NCBI GenBank assembly: GCA_024811115.1
Contig: JAKOGH010000064.1
Location: forward strand, 1-16,832
DNA: 16,832 bases
Origin: Terana coerulea
Taxonomy: Eukaryota > Basidiomycota > Agaricomycetes > Polyporales > Phanerochaetaceae
Reading direction: 5' to 3'
This document shows, in pieces, positions 1 to 8,382 of the stretch. The translations under genes were made by a program, and so were the position numbers. Position 1 is the stretch's first letter. Each line of letters starts with the position of its first letter. The notes beneath the pieces are model-generated. The model was given only the letters and a program-made list of their open reading frames with translations, ran no database searches and was not told the origin of the DNA.

Positions 1-354
1 AAGACCAAAGGTCGTTGCGCAATGAGCTGGGCTCAATGCGACTCTGAGGGCTATTACGGAGGTTTCCCTCTAGCACGCAGAGACTGACCAGAGATATCGA
101 TGTTTAATAAACAAAGAGATCGCAGTTAAGGCTATAAGGCCTTGACTGGTCGATCTTTATACTACTGTACAAGATGGTGGCGTGGGAGAGCATACTACGT
201 ATCCGTACTAGTGTTGAGACTAGTAGATGAGTCTGGGCAGGGCGTAGGGTACTACGCTGGCTGAGTCATAGGGCATAGGGCGAGGTGAGTCATAGTCGCG
301 AACCGAGCCAGTATTGCTAATTGTTCGAATAAAAGAATAATTCTGTCCGTAACA
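1..354 (-). repeat. 3' LTR (left copy), truncated by 4 nt at window edge
   Basis: Matches the right LTR at 7531-7893 from its fifth base onward and ends in GTAACA at 354, where the polypurine tract of the internal region begins. Against the right copy I count three substitutions, all A/G transitions (near bases 8, 59 and 134), and three short gaps of 2, 2 and 1 nt (near 31, 251 and 293). The complete LTR would begin TGTTA and end TAACA, a 5-bp terminal inverted repeat of the usual TG...CA type. Confidence 0.95.
262..292 (-). promoter_or_regulatory. Same pair of bZIP sites in the 3' LTR
   Basis: TGAGTCA at 262-268 and 286-292, equivalent to the sites in the right LTR. The third near-copy is lost here because a G is missing after 292. 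Confidence 0.4.
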
Positions 355-367
355 TTACCCCCTATCC
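355..367 (-). other. Polypurine tract beside the 3' LTR
   Basis: The minus strand reads GGATAGGGGGTAA immediately before the 3' LTR start (TGTTACGG). It is short and purine-rich with two interrupting T residues, in the place where plus-strand DNA priming occurs in LTR retrotransposons. Confidence 0.6.
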
Positions 368-390
368 AGTCTGAAAGTCCCCGACTTTCT

Positions 391-2141
391 TCAACCATAG
401 TACCGTCCTTGGTCGTAAGTCGGGTCTTCGTCAATCTCGTACTCGGGAGTAGGGACGCGCGGTCGAGTCGGTATTGAGTGGGGCAATCTTTTGCGTAGTG
501 GCCGGGCTTGTATTGGTGGCATTTCCAGCAACGATATTGGTTGCACCATGCGCCCCAGTGTCCCTGTTCTCCACAAATCATGCATGCGTCGTTGGGTTTG
601 GGTCGGTGGGAGTAAGGTGAGAATCGTGTGTTCGGTGGCGGTGTGTGGTGTCGAGGAATAATGGCGAGGTGGATGACGAGCCTACCAGTGTGGTTGCCGA
701 CGTGGAACCCGACCCCTGGCGGTTGACTTTGTAACGCATGTCCTTCTGCCCGCGAGTAAGGGGCCCAGGTCCTTCCGATTGGCTTTGAAGCATGTCCTTT
801 CCTCCTCCTTTGCACTCCCTGGTATGCCGTGGTGGTAGGACGGGGGTGGGCGTTGGTCGAGGGATGAGTGACGGGTGAGCGGTCCGAGGTGCGAGGGAGG
901 GAACGTTGGCTTCTTGATCGTCCACTTAGACCCTGGTGTCGGTGTCAGCGGGTTTGGTGGGTGGAGCCGGTGAGGGAACGGGTTGTCCGAGGACTTTCAT
1001 GAGTTCGTCGAAGGCTTGATGACTTCCGGGTGAATGTCTTGGTCACCGGACGGTTCGCGTTTCATTGGCTGCTTTCCCTGCCTCTTTGCCTCCTTCTGCC
1101 GCCTTCTCTTTTCGCGTTTCGCGGCTTTGACCTGTCGCTGTGCAGGGGTTAGTGCTGCCCATGCTTGCTGGAAGTCGTTGTCGCTCTACGTCGCTGTCCG
1201 TTTCCACAGTAGCAGCCATAGATTTCGGAGCATTTGTCTGGCCATTTGCCGGTGCTCTCGGAGGATCGACGACGATGGGTTCAGCCATGGTCGTAGCGGC
1301 GTCGGAGGGGGGATCGGTATGGGTGCGTTGGATGTGTCGGACGGTGTCCGACCAATGTAGCTCGTGCCAAACGACCATTCCGAACGGAGGGATCGGAGGC
1401 GACGGTGACGACCAGATAGTGGGTGAGTGCGCGGGCGGTGGTGTAACGTAATCAAGGAGTGGAGATGCAGAGGCCGGCGGGAGAGTGAGGGACATCGGCT
1501 GCTCGTCGACTCCCGGTTGCGCTGACTTCCGGTCGTGGATATGCGTAGCCGAACTTCTCGTAGGGTATGGGCTGGCGTATAGCGCGATGAATGAGCTGGA
1601 CGCAAGCCTGGATTCCGCCCACACGTAGTAGGGATTCCAAGGTTTGGTCCATAACCGCCAGTGGTGTTCGAGGCATCGTTTCGCCTGGTCTCGGGCTCCT
1701 TCCAGTTGCTCGACCATTTTTTGGAAGTGATCCAGATGGCGTGCTTCGGCTCTGGCGTGGATGAGGATACGACAAGGAGTAAAATCGGAGAAGAGCTCAT
1801 CTCCGTCTGGAACAAGGACGGGTTCGCGAACGCACTCGAGGAGGGCCTCGATGAGTTGTTGTTTACGTCGCTTGGCCTCGTCTCCTTGGACGTAGTCGAG
1901 CGACGACTGTCCTCGTTGAAGCCCTGGAGAATATTCCGTCGATATGAGTATCGTATCTATAAAATTCGAGTAGAGACTGAATGAGGTTTCCCGGTTCCCT
2001 CGCGTTCGACGAGGATGGGTCCGAAACTTCTGAGATGAGGGGAAGGGTGAAGTCCTTGGTAGAATTGGCGGTGCCAATCCAGCGGTTGACGGTGTTAGCG
2101 ATGGGTTGAAGTGTAGCATTGCGAGCGGGAGCTGATGACAT
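391..2141 (-). pseudogene. Accessory ORF between Pol and the 3' LTR, two C-terminal zinc knuckles
   Basis: A third coding region of about 1.7 kb follows the chromodomain, on the sense strand. It can be followed from the ATG at 2139-2141 (MSSAPARNATLQ) through several frames: a charged helical segment (about 1690-1870, with HLDHFQKMVEQLEG), a Pro/Ser/Thr-rich stretch (about 1250-1500), a basic coiled segment (TPAQRQVKAAKREKRR, about 1085-1150), and a segment ending LGQPVPSPAPPTKP near 950. The end (483-584) holds CMICGEQGHWGAWC, a canonical C-X2-C-X4-H-X4-C knuckle, followed at once by C-X2-C-X6-H-X4-C. An acidic end (PEYEIDEDPTYDQGRYYG, stop 391-393) follows one frame away. I do not recognise the protein; the knuckles suggest nucleic-acid binding, as in Gag. 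Frame changes are numerous, and the full reading frame is inferred. Confidence 0.6.
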
Positions 2142-2210
2142 GTTCTGAGTGTAGGTTGGTTTTAGAGGAATGTTGAGAGGATGAGGATGGTGGCCAAGTG
2201 CTGGGTCTTT

Positions 2211-2464
2211 TATACCGGTGAGGATCTCTGACGCCTGCCCAAGCTCGTCCTTTGTCATCCATTGATTTTCTTCGTCGGACTGCCCTTTCCACTTGACGAG
2301 GTACTGCGTGTTGTTCCCGCGCCTTTGATGATTCAGAATGGCTTCGACTTCGTACATCTCCTGACCGTCCACGAGGTCTGGCGGTGGGATTTCGAAGTTA
2401 GGTCCATGCTGCTCTGTCTCCTGATAAGGGGTCAGCAGGGATGCGTGGAAGGTGTCGTGACATT
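2211..2464 (-). pseudogene. Integrase tail and chromodomain
   Basis: After a short linker (FHASLLTPY, then a PPPDLVDGQ hinge) comes a chromodomain at 2211-2354. It starts YEVEAILNHQRR, continues QYLVKWKGQSDEENQW and ends SEILTGI. Chromodomains of this type bind methylated histone H3 tails; the aromatic positions Tyr (start), Trp (VKWKG) and Trp (ENQW) are kept. In chromoviruses this module at the end of Pol targets insertion to chromatin. No stop separates it from the downstream ATG at 2139-2141 in the same frame. Confidence 0.92.
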
Positions 2465-3640
2465 TCATCCCTCTTTGGTAAAGGCCAGCTGATAGACTAC
2501 GGGGGATAGAACTTTCTTAATTTTGAATGGTCCTTCTCGTTTTGGTGATAGCTTTCGGTTGGGATACCCCGTGTTCAGGTTCCTTGTATCAAGCCAGACC
2601 TTCTGACCTTGGGTAAAGGGTTTGAACTGACCCCGTGTCTTTCTTATCATGAATTGCACTGCCATGTTGAGGGCCGCAGCTGCTTCTTCTTTTGCTTTGC
2701 TGTGATCTTCCATCCAAATCTGGGTGGTAGGGACGGTTGACGATTCAAACGCTGTGGGAATCGCTTTGGGATGGGATCCGTGCATGAGGAAGAAGGGGAA
2801 TGTTTGATGCGGAGTGTTCTCGGTTATTGTGTGCGAATTCAGCATCAGCCAAGTAGTCTATCCATTCGGTAGGGTGCGCGTGGCAGAAGATGCGAAGGTA
2901 GGTTTCGAGTTCTTGGTTAACTCGTTCTGTTTCTCCGTCCGTTTGGGGATGATAGGCGGTGGACATGCTTCTTTTGACTCCTAGGAGTCTCCAGAGTTCT
3001 TCCATGACTTTTGATGCGAATTGGGGCCTCTGTCTGATAGGAATTTGTCGGGCATGCCAAATCGCTTGTAGACGTGTCGGTGGTAGAGTTTCGCTGTTCC
3101 TATAGCATCTATTTCCCTTTGTACATGGGATAAAAATTACCCCCTTTGTAGCATCGTGGTCGACCACAACCATTACTGAGTCTTTTCCTTCAGCTTGGGG
3201 AGTGCCGAGATGAAGTCGCACGTTCAGCGAACGGTCGTCCCTATGTTCTGGTTTTAATGGAGTTAACGGTGGGATGCGTGGGGTGTGTGTTGACTTTCAT
3301 CTGTTGACAAAGAGCGCATCCTTTCACGAATTGTCCTACAAATGCTGCCATTCCTGGCCAGTAGTAATCTCTGACGTAGAAGTTCCAGTGTTTTGTACTT
3401 TCCCGGGTGTCCTGATGACTGGGCTTCATGGTATAGGTCTGTGATATCGGTTCGGAGATCTTTGTTACTTGGTACGTAGCATTTGCCGTTGAACATGAGT
3501 AGTCCGTTTTGCATGGTCCAGTCCGTTTTGTTTGTGCGCCCAAGGGTTTCCTGTCTTCCTTCGGCTACTTCTATTGCTTTGAGCCCGTATTCATCGTCTC
3601 CTAGGGCTATCGAATTCGATCTCCCATGACGTAGTCCGTG
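2465..3640 (-). pseudogene. Integrase region of Pol with GPY/F motif, frameshifted
   Basis: Inserts element DNA into the host genome. The N-terminal zinc module H-H-C-C is split over two frames: the His pair in [13 protein letters not shown] (about 3390-3430) and the Cys pair in [10 protein letters not shown] (about 3290-3325). The core shows CDFISALP with the first Asp (about 3200), a second Asp in the SDRG block near 3035 that is off-frame between two homopolymer indels (3115-3117 and 3023-3026), and the Glu in TDGETERVNQELE (about 2910-2950). The C-terminal GPY/F motif reads GPFKIKKVLSPVVYQL (about 2480-2530). Residues 3545-3640 contain only poorly readable linker. Catalytic residues survive, but the frame does not. 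Confidence 0.9.
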
Positions 3641-3789
3641 GTGATTGTACTTGGATGTCCTGGGGCCACTGGATGTTGGTGAATAGGTGGTCGGGGGAGT
3701 ACTATCGCATCTGCGAATAGTTCGTCTGGAAGGAGTGTTTCATCCTCATTATACGTGATCTGAGTCGTCGAGATGTCCTAGAGGCGTGA

Positions 3790-4230
3790 TATCGTGTCGG
3801 ATTGCACTAGAGTGGGACCTTTGCAGTATTCGAGTTTCATGTCAAAGTCCGACAAAAACAGTTTCCATCGTGCTTGTCTTCGGTTTAATTGTCGAGCGGA
3901 TCGGAAATACGTGAGATTCTTGTGGTCTGTGAGTACTGCGTACCGGATGGGGAGATCCGTGAATGTAATGCCTCCATTCTTGAGGGCTCATACTATTCCG
4001 AATAGTTCCCGGTCGTAGATTTCGTAGTTCCGTTCTGGTTGATTAAAACTTTTTGACAGGTATGCCACTGGGTGCCAATCTCCGTTTTCGTCCGGTTGTC
4101 GCAGTACCCCTCCCATCGCAAATTTAGATGTGTCTGACTCGATGAGGAAGGGTTTAGACGTGTCGGGTAATATGAGGACTGGGGACAAGGTGAACCGTTG
4201 TTTCAAGGTTTGAAGGCTTTCTGGCATTCA
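3790..4230 (-). pseudogene. RNase H region of Pol
   Basis: Degrades RNA in the RNA-DNA hybrid. The first block reads [16 protein letters not shown], with the catalytic Asp of the usual D-A-S (here D-T-S), followed by [17 protein letters not shown] and YDRELFGIV with the conserved Glu. A second block in a shifted frame reads [11 protein letters not shown] (about 3910-3945) with its conserved Asp, then [16 protein letters not shown], the usual RNase H end in gypsy elements. A stop or frame change lies near 3988. All expected acidic residues are visible. Confidence 0.88.
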
Positions 4231-5204
4231 GTTGACCAGTTCCAAGCTATCCCTTTTCTAGTGAGCTCGTTTAAGGGTCGCGCGAGGTCGGAAAAGTGAC
4301 TGATGAAGCGTCTGTAGAAATTGCCAAATCCGAGAAAGGCTCGTACTTGTTTTACCGTGGTGGGTGCCGGCCAGTCGATTATCCCTTGAATTTTCGCCTG
4401 GTCCATAAGGACTTTGTTATGCCGGATGATTACCCCTAGGAAGTCTACTTCCTTGACGTCGAATGCGCATTTCTCGAGTTTGCAATAGAGATCGTTATTG
4501 TCTAGTTTCTTCAGTACTCGTTTGGTTCGCTCTGCGTGTTGTTCTTCATCTTCGGAGTGAAGCATCATATTATCCATATAGATAGTTAACCATCCTTCAT
4601 CGACTTCGTCGCTGAATATGTGGTCCATCATTGCTTGAAAGGTTGCCGAGGGAGTTGCACATGCCAAAAACATGACCATTAGTTCGAACAACCCTTAATT
4701 GGTTTTAAACGCTCCTTCCATTGATCACCATCCTTGATCCTGATGTTGTTGTACCCAGCTCTGAGATCGAGCTTGGTAAAAATCATAGATCCTTGGAGTT
4801 TGTCGATGAGTTCGCCAATGAGGGGTAGCGGATATGTATTCTTGACTGTTCCTTCGTTGAGGTACCGGTAATCTTGGCATGGTCTTAGTGACCCGTCTTT
4901 CTTGCCTACAAAGAAGAAAGGGGATGCCATGGGGATTTCGATGGTCGAATGTACCCTTTACGAAGGTTTTCCTCTAGAAATTCCTTGAGTTTCTCCTGTT
5001 CCAGAGGTGACAACGGGTACACTTTGCAATCTTTTGGTACAAAGTCATCCTTGAGGTCGATGGCGTGATCGTATGGACGGGATTCTGGGAATCGTTCGGA
5101 GGCCTTTTTCTCAAACACCGACGCTGTATTCTTGGTATTTTTCTGGTACTTGAGTTGTTGTCTGAGTGTTGGCTTTCTGCGCGAATTCCATTGCCGGGTT
5201 GACT
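4203..5204 (-). pseudogene. Reverse transcriptase region of Pol, broken
   Basis: Copies element RNA into DNA. Conserved blocks appear in order: [11 protein letters not shown] and [12 protein letters not shown] (4930-5120), [14 protein letters not shown] (about 4860-4905), [15 protein letters not shown] with the first catalytic Asp (about 4750-4795), and the YMDD box, which here reads IYMDNMMLHS. Its second Asp is Asn (codon 4569-4571, AAT), which should kill polymerisation. The end of RT shows the conserved AFLGFGNFYRRFI. A frame change at the C-run at 4931-4934, another near 4720, and an in-frame TAA at 4695-4697 break the domain. The block before YMDD (4647-4670) is read out of frame between two compensating single-base indels. 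Confidence 0.93.
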
Positions 5205-5499
5205 TTAGCATTGATCCATAGTGCTCGACGTAGCTATGGGGTTTATGTCTTCAGTCCAGGTTACCGCTGTAAAGTTCTTCTCTCCTGGTAGGTAGGAATA
5301 TAGGGTATCGCCTTCCTCCAATTCTCCAGGTGTCAAGAGATCGACTGCTCGTAATTGAGCGAAGTTAATCGTTGGTTCATCGATTGGTCGTAAGATTTCG
5401 GGGTCTTCTGACGACAGCTTGTTAATCCTTCGATCGTCCTCGTCAGGTAATACTTCTACTGAGACTCTTTTTCCAAACTGGAGAGCGTCCATCCTTCCA

Positions 5500-5895
5500 G
5501 TTGATGGCCGGGTTTCTATCCTTGAGCCAGGTGATGCCAAGGATGACTTCCTCTCTACCTAAGTTCGTGACGAGGAAGTTTGTTTGAATGGTGCGGCCTC
5601 CAACCGTCATAGGTATTTCTACCGCCGTGTGTGATGCGTCCTTGATGGTTTTGGAGTGCCGTCGACGTTAAACACCGCAATGGTTCGCTCGAGTTTTCGT
5701 GACTTGAGCTTGAGTTTCTTCACCATTTTCTCAGATATGAATGTTCCTCCTGCCCCCAAGTCTACGAGGCGGGTGTTTCGACGATTCTCTCTCCTTTCAA
5801 CGTTATAGGGATGCGCATAGACATTGCATTCATTTCCGCTATAAGTACAGAGTAGGTGGAGATGCGAACAGGAGCTGACGTCGAGGCAGGCTCCT
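5500..5895 (-). pseudogene. Retropepsin-type aspartic protease region of Pol, active site altered
   Basis: The protease cleaves Gag and Pol. The active-site segment reads VDLGAGGTFISEKMVKKL (about 5720-5765). Retropepsins have D-S/T-G, so the middle residue is changed: codon 5757-5759 is TTG (Leu), one C-to-T step from TCG (Ser). The catalytic Asp codon is 5760-5762. Downstream, about 5520-5560, another frame gives VILGITWLKDRNP, the usual hydrophobic ILG segment near the end of gypsy proteases. Frame changes lie near 5900, 5775 and 5650. Bases 5205-5500 encode the acidic linker to RT (for example PDEDDRRINKLS) and show no further domain. Confidence 0.85.
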
Positions 5896-7185
5896 TTAGG
5901 AAAAATCCTTTCCAAGCCCTTTGGCGAGGTTCTTGCGCTGCTTCTTGGAAAGCGAGCTGATGAGGTTGCAAATGACCATTTCTTCGTCCTCGTCTTCTTC
6001 GTCAGAGTCCTCAGACTCCTCATCGCTAGAGTTGTCGTTCGTAACAACGGTGGCCCTACGCACCGTAGTGCATGGCTTCGGCTTCTTTCCATTGTCTTGG
6101 TCGGAGGGTTTCTTCCTTTTGGTTGGGTAATCCTTAGCAAGATGTCCCTTACCTCCACAGTTGTAGCATAGGCCCTTCTTCCTGGCCTCCTGCCTTTCCT
6201 CTTTAGTTCTTATCGCATCTACGTCCATCGCGTTTTCATCCCTATCTTCGGATTTGTGCGATCGATGACGTTTGTCGTCTTCGTCGTCGTCGTCTTCGAT
6301 GAATTTAATCACCGAATCGTACCAGGGCTGATAGCGTGGTTGGTTTTACCAAGCTGAGCTGAGGGCGGATTTGGTTCTTCATGTCGACGGGGATGCATTT
6401 CTTGAAGCTCCGGATGAGTTGGGCGTCGGTGTCGCTGCCTTTGAGCTGTAACGCGAGGTGTCTGAATTTGATCACTGTCTCCCTGACAGTATCTTTCTTG
6501 TCTCGTTCGGATCTGTTTTTAAGGCGTTCGATTTTCCTTAAAGCGTTCGAGATATCATCGCGTTGGACAAAGATTTTGTCGAAATCATCCCAAAATTCGG
6601 CGAGGGTTCCGGGATATCCTTTATCCCCGTATTCGTCGAGTTTCAGATCTGCCCAAGATTTGGCTGACCCTTTTGTCATGTAGGAAAGGGCGAAGATGAT
6701 TCTTTCTTTCAGCGAGGGCGAAGTCGGTGGGATATGCTTCAAAATAGAGGTGACAGCCTCTTTTGAATTCCTTGACGCGTTTTTCTGAGCCGTCAAACTC
6801 ATCTGGGGTCCTCAGTTTAGTTGCTTTTGAGGATTTCTTCGTGGTTGCTCCTGTCGAGGTTGAATTTGCCGTGATCGCGGCCTTGATTTCCTGTATCCCT
6901 TGATCTACATCCGCAAACTTCTGCGCCATCCTTGTTTCCATTGTCTGTGCCATTCCCTGTTTCTCCACTATTTCCGCTTCGATATTTCCTGGCTTTCTGC
7001 TCGGTGGGGTCCCGAGTTAGAGTGTAGAATTCGATTTGTTTGTCTAGGCACTCGAGGAAATGTTCGAATGTTACTTCAACTTGGTTGATGGAGACAGTGA
7101 AGGGTTTGTCAGTGTGGCCGACGATGAAATTGGGGTTGACAGGATCTGGGGAATTGGAATCGGATGTAGAGGATGAGATGGTTCG
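5896..7185 (-). pseudogene. gag: Gag (capsid and nucleocapsid) of the chromovirus, frameshifted
   Basis: Gag forms the particle that packages element RNA. An N-terminal part is readable from about 7185 with no clear ATG. A capsid-like region (about 6340-6900) carries the retrotransposon-Gag pattern, with motifs such as EFDGSEKRVKEF and AEFWDDFDKIF. An acidic linker follows (about 6230-6310), then a zinc knuckle at 6127-6168 with a lysine-rich and acidic tail. The knuckle reads CYNCGGKGHLAKDY, so the last zinc ligand is Tyr (codon 6127-6129) where Cys is expected; TGC to TAC is one transition. Frame changes occur near 6985, 6700 (an extra A in an A/G-rich run) and 6335, so no single frame spans the gene. 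The assignment is firm; the ends are approximate. Confidence 0.85.
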
Positions 7186-7199
7186 TGGGGTCTAGTGTT

Positions 7200-7517
7200 G
7201 GCCTCTGGTACACGGTTCGTAACCTTCAGTGGGTCGGATCGTTTTCTTGTCTGGTGTGTTTCGGTTCTTGCAGGGGTTTTCGTCAGCAGAATCGTAGGAT
7301 TCCTGTGTCGGTTGCGAAGTTAACGTCTGTTCCTGACTTCAGATGAAATCGGTGTGTACGGAGCGTACACACAGTTCCGTTGGCGTCTGCCGTGGTGGTT
7401 CAGTGAGCCCTTGTCCTTATTACAGGACCAGGGTTGGAGTTTTGGGATAACTAGTTAAGTAGTCGGCCGTTCGGTGGGTTCTGGGTGACTTAGACTCCAA
7501 AAGAGTCAGTCGGTTCA
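7200..7517 (-). other. Retroelement leader between primer site and Gag
   Basis: This stretch lies between the primer site and the first recognisable Gag coding. All minus-strand frames carry stops and no protein motif is visible. It contains the short palindrome GTACGGAGCGTAC at about 7356-7368. It is presumably the 5' untranslated leader, perhaps with a packaging signal, but nothing in the sequence proves that. Confidence 0.4.
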
Positions 7518-7528
7518 AACTGCAATCT
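7518..7528 (-). other. Primer binding site (self-priming type)
   Basis: Read on the minus strand, the 5' LTR is followed by two bases (TT) and then AGATTGCAGTT. A tRNA-primed element should show TGG here, complementary to a tRNA CCA end; this one does not. The 11 bases are instead complementary to the predicted start of the element's own RNA at 7653-7663. Position and pairing match the Tf1/sushi self-priming class of chromoviruses. Confidence 0.6.
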
Positions 7529-7652
7529 AATGTTAAGACCAGAGGTCGTTGCGCAATGAGCTGGGCGCTCAATGCGACTCTGAGGGCTATTACGAAGGTT
7601 TCCCTCTAGCACGCAGAGACTGACCAGAGATATCGATGTTTAATAAACAAAG

Positions 7653-7663
7653 AGATCGCAGTT
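7653..7663 (-). other. Predicted self-primer: 5' end of the element transcript
   Basis: On the minus strand this reads AACTGCGATCT and begins 34 nt downstream of the start of TATAAA, where the transcript should begin. It can pair along all 11 bases with the primer site at 7518-7528, with one G-U wobble. In Tf1 of fission yeast and several fungal chromoviruses the first bases of the mRNA fold back and prime reverse transcription. The transcript start is inferred. Confidence 0.55.
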
Positions 7664-7691
7664 AAGGCTGTAAGGCCTTGACTGGTCGATC

Positions 7692-7697
7692 TTTATA
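7692..7697 (-). promoter_or_regulatory. TATA box of the retroelement promoter (5' LTR)
   Basis: Minus-strand TATAAA (plus-strand TTTATA), also present at 156-161 in the left LTR. A start about 30-35 nt downstream falls at 7663-7660, the edge of the segment predicted to act as self-primer. The position within the LTR is appropriate for a U3/R boundary. The transcript start is inferred, not seen. Confidence 0.6.
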
Positions 7698-7799
7698 CTA
7701 CTGTACAAGATGGTGGCGTGGGAGAGCATACTACGTATCCGTACTAGTGTTGAGACTAGTAGATGAGTCTGGGCAGGGCGTAGGGTACACTACGCTGGC

Positions 7800-7830
7800 T
7801 GAGTCATAGGGCATAGGGCGAGGTGAGTCA
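7800..7830 (-). promoter_or_regulatory. Pair of AP-1/Gcn4-like bZIP sites in U3 of the 5' LTR
   Basis: TGAGTCA occurs at 7800-7806 and again at 7824-7830, starts 24 bp apart, followed at once by a near-copy TGAGTCG at 7831-7837. The sites are about 100-130 bp upstream of the TATA box in element orientation. TGA(C/G)TCA is the known binding site of fungal Gcn4/CpcA and AP-1 type bZIP factors. Binding here is inference from sequence. Confidence 0.45.
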
Positions 7831-7893
7831 TGAGTCGCGAACCGAGCCAGTATTGCTAATTGTTCGAATAAAAGAATAATTCTGTCCGTAACA

Positions 7894-8382
7894 ACATAGA
7901 GGCTGCGGAATGGCATTGCTGTCTATGGTACCGCTTTGCGGCTGTCCGGCTTTAAGTAGTCGGTTCCCAAGTTGAGGGGTCGTTGTGAGGCTATGGGATA
8001 TGTGAGTGCTCGTGTCTGACATCTGTCTAGTATTTTATACCCGGGATTCTATTGCTATTATCAATTCACTGCTTTTCTCCGCATGAGAGCTTGCTTTTGG
8101 ATGTCCAGGCCAACGCGCAGCTTGTATCCTCGTATTTGTGTCCCGAGTTTCCCCAACAGACTGATTTTCGAATGAATTATACTTGATAAAGCGAATATAG
8201 CGACCATCTTTTTCCGACGTCTGTTGATCTGGAAAGCCAGCACGGCGGCTGTGTGGTCGTACACTGATGGCCTCGCTCCTGGTCTACTTACACCATCTGA
8301 GTTGTTTCCATCCTTCAACTTCAACGTTAACGTTTAACCTTCGCTTCCGAACCACGTGATTTTGAGTAAATCTAGGCGACCA
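7894..8382. other. Gap between the retroelement and the F-box gene
   Basis: 489 bases without convincing coding on either strand; an 87-codon minus-strand ORF (8061-8324) shows no motif. It should contain the promoter of the F-box gene. A CACGTG E-box lies at 8353-8358, 25 bp before the ATG, and an AT-rich patch (TATTTTATACC) at 8031-8041. Neither is proven functional. Confidence 0.4.
8353..8358 (+). promoter_or_regulatory. CACGTG E-box near the F-box gene start
   Basis: Perfect CACGTG 25 bp upstream of the chosen ATG. This is the core site of bHLH factors (Cbf1/Pho4 type). A six-base match this close to the start may be chance or lie in the 5' untranslated region. Confidence 0.25.

Larger units (their letters stand above)
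1..7893 (-). mobile_element. Ty3/gypsy LTR retrotransposon, chromovirus type, nearly full length, decayed
   Basis: Two near-identical LTRs flank an internal region that reads, on the minus strand, in the order Gag, protease, reverse transcriptase, RNase H, integrase, GPY/F motif, chromodomain and an extra zinc-knuckle ORF. That order with integrase last defines Ty3/gypsy, and the terminal chromodomain defines chromoviruses. The left (3') LTR lacks its first 4 bases because the window begins inside it, so the target-site duplication cannot be checked; the right flank begins ACATA. Total length would be about 7.9 kb. The element is not autonomous as read: frames are broken at more than ten places, the protease D-S/T-G and RT Y-x-D-D motifs are altered, and a stop lies inside RT. 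The LTRs differ by only three substitutions, so the insertion itself is young. Confidence 0.95.
7531..7893 (-). repeat. 5' LTR (right copy), complete, 363 bp
   Basis: Begins TGTTAAGACC at 7531 and ends CCGTAACA at 7893, giving the inverted ends TGTTA/TAACA. Read on the minus strand, U3 runs from 7893 to about 7664 and holds two TGAGTCA sites and a TATAAA box. The predicted transcript start lies near 7663, and R plus U5 continue to 7531, next to the primer site. The flank after 7893 begins ACATA, the expected place for a 5-bp target duplication whose partner is outside the window. Confidence 0.95.

Noticed and set aside
1034..1360. Plus-strand ORFs across 1034-1451 and 1661-1984
   Set aside because: They are reverse-strand readings of the retroelement accessory ORF, with no motif of their own.
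5921..6130. Plus-strand Ser-rich ORF
   Set aside because: Antisense of the Asp/Glu-rich Gag tail; the serine runs are the complement of GAN codons.
7511..7531. GGTTCAAAC near the LTR looks like a tRNA T-loop (B box)
   Set aside because: Flanking 5-mers (GTCGG and TGCAA) do not pair as a T-stem, and no acceptor stem or anticodon arm fits, so it is not a tRNA gene or fragment.
7894..7898. Target-site duplication ACATA
   Set aside because: The matching left flank lies outside the window, so it cannot be confirmed.
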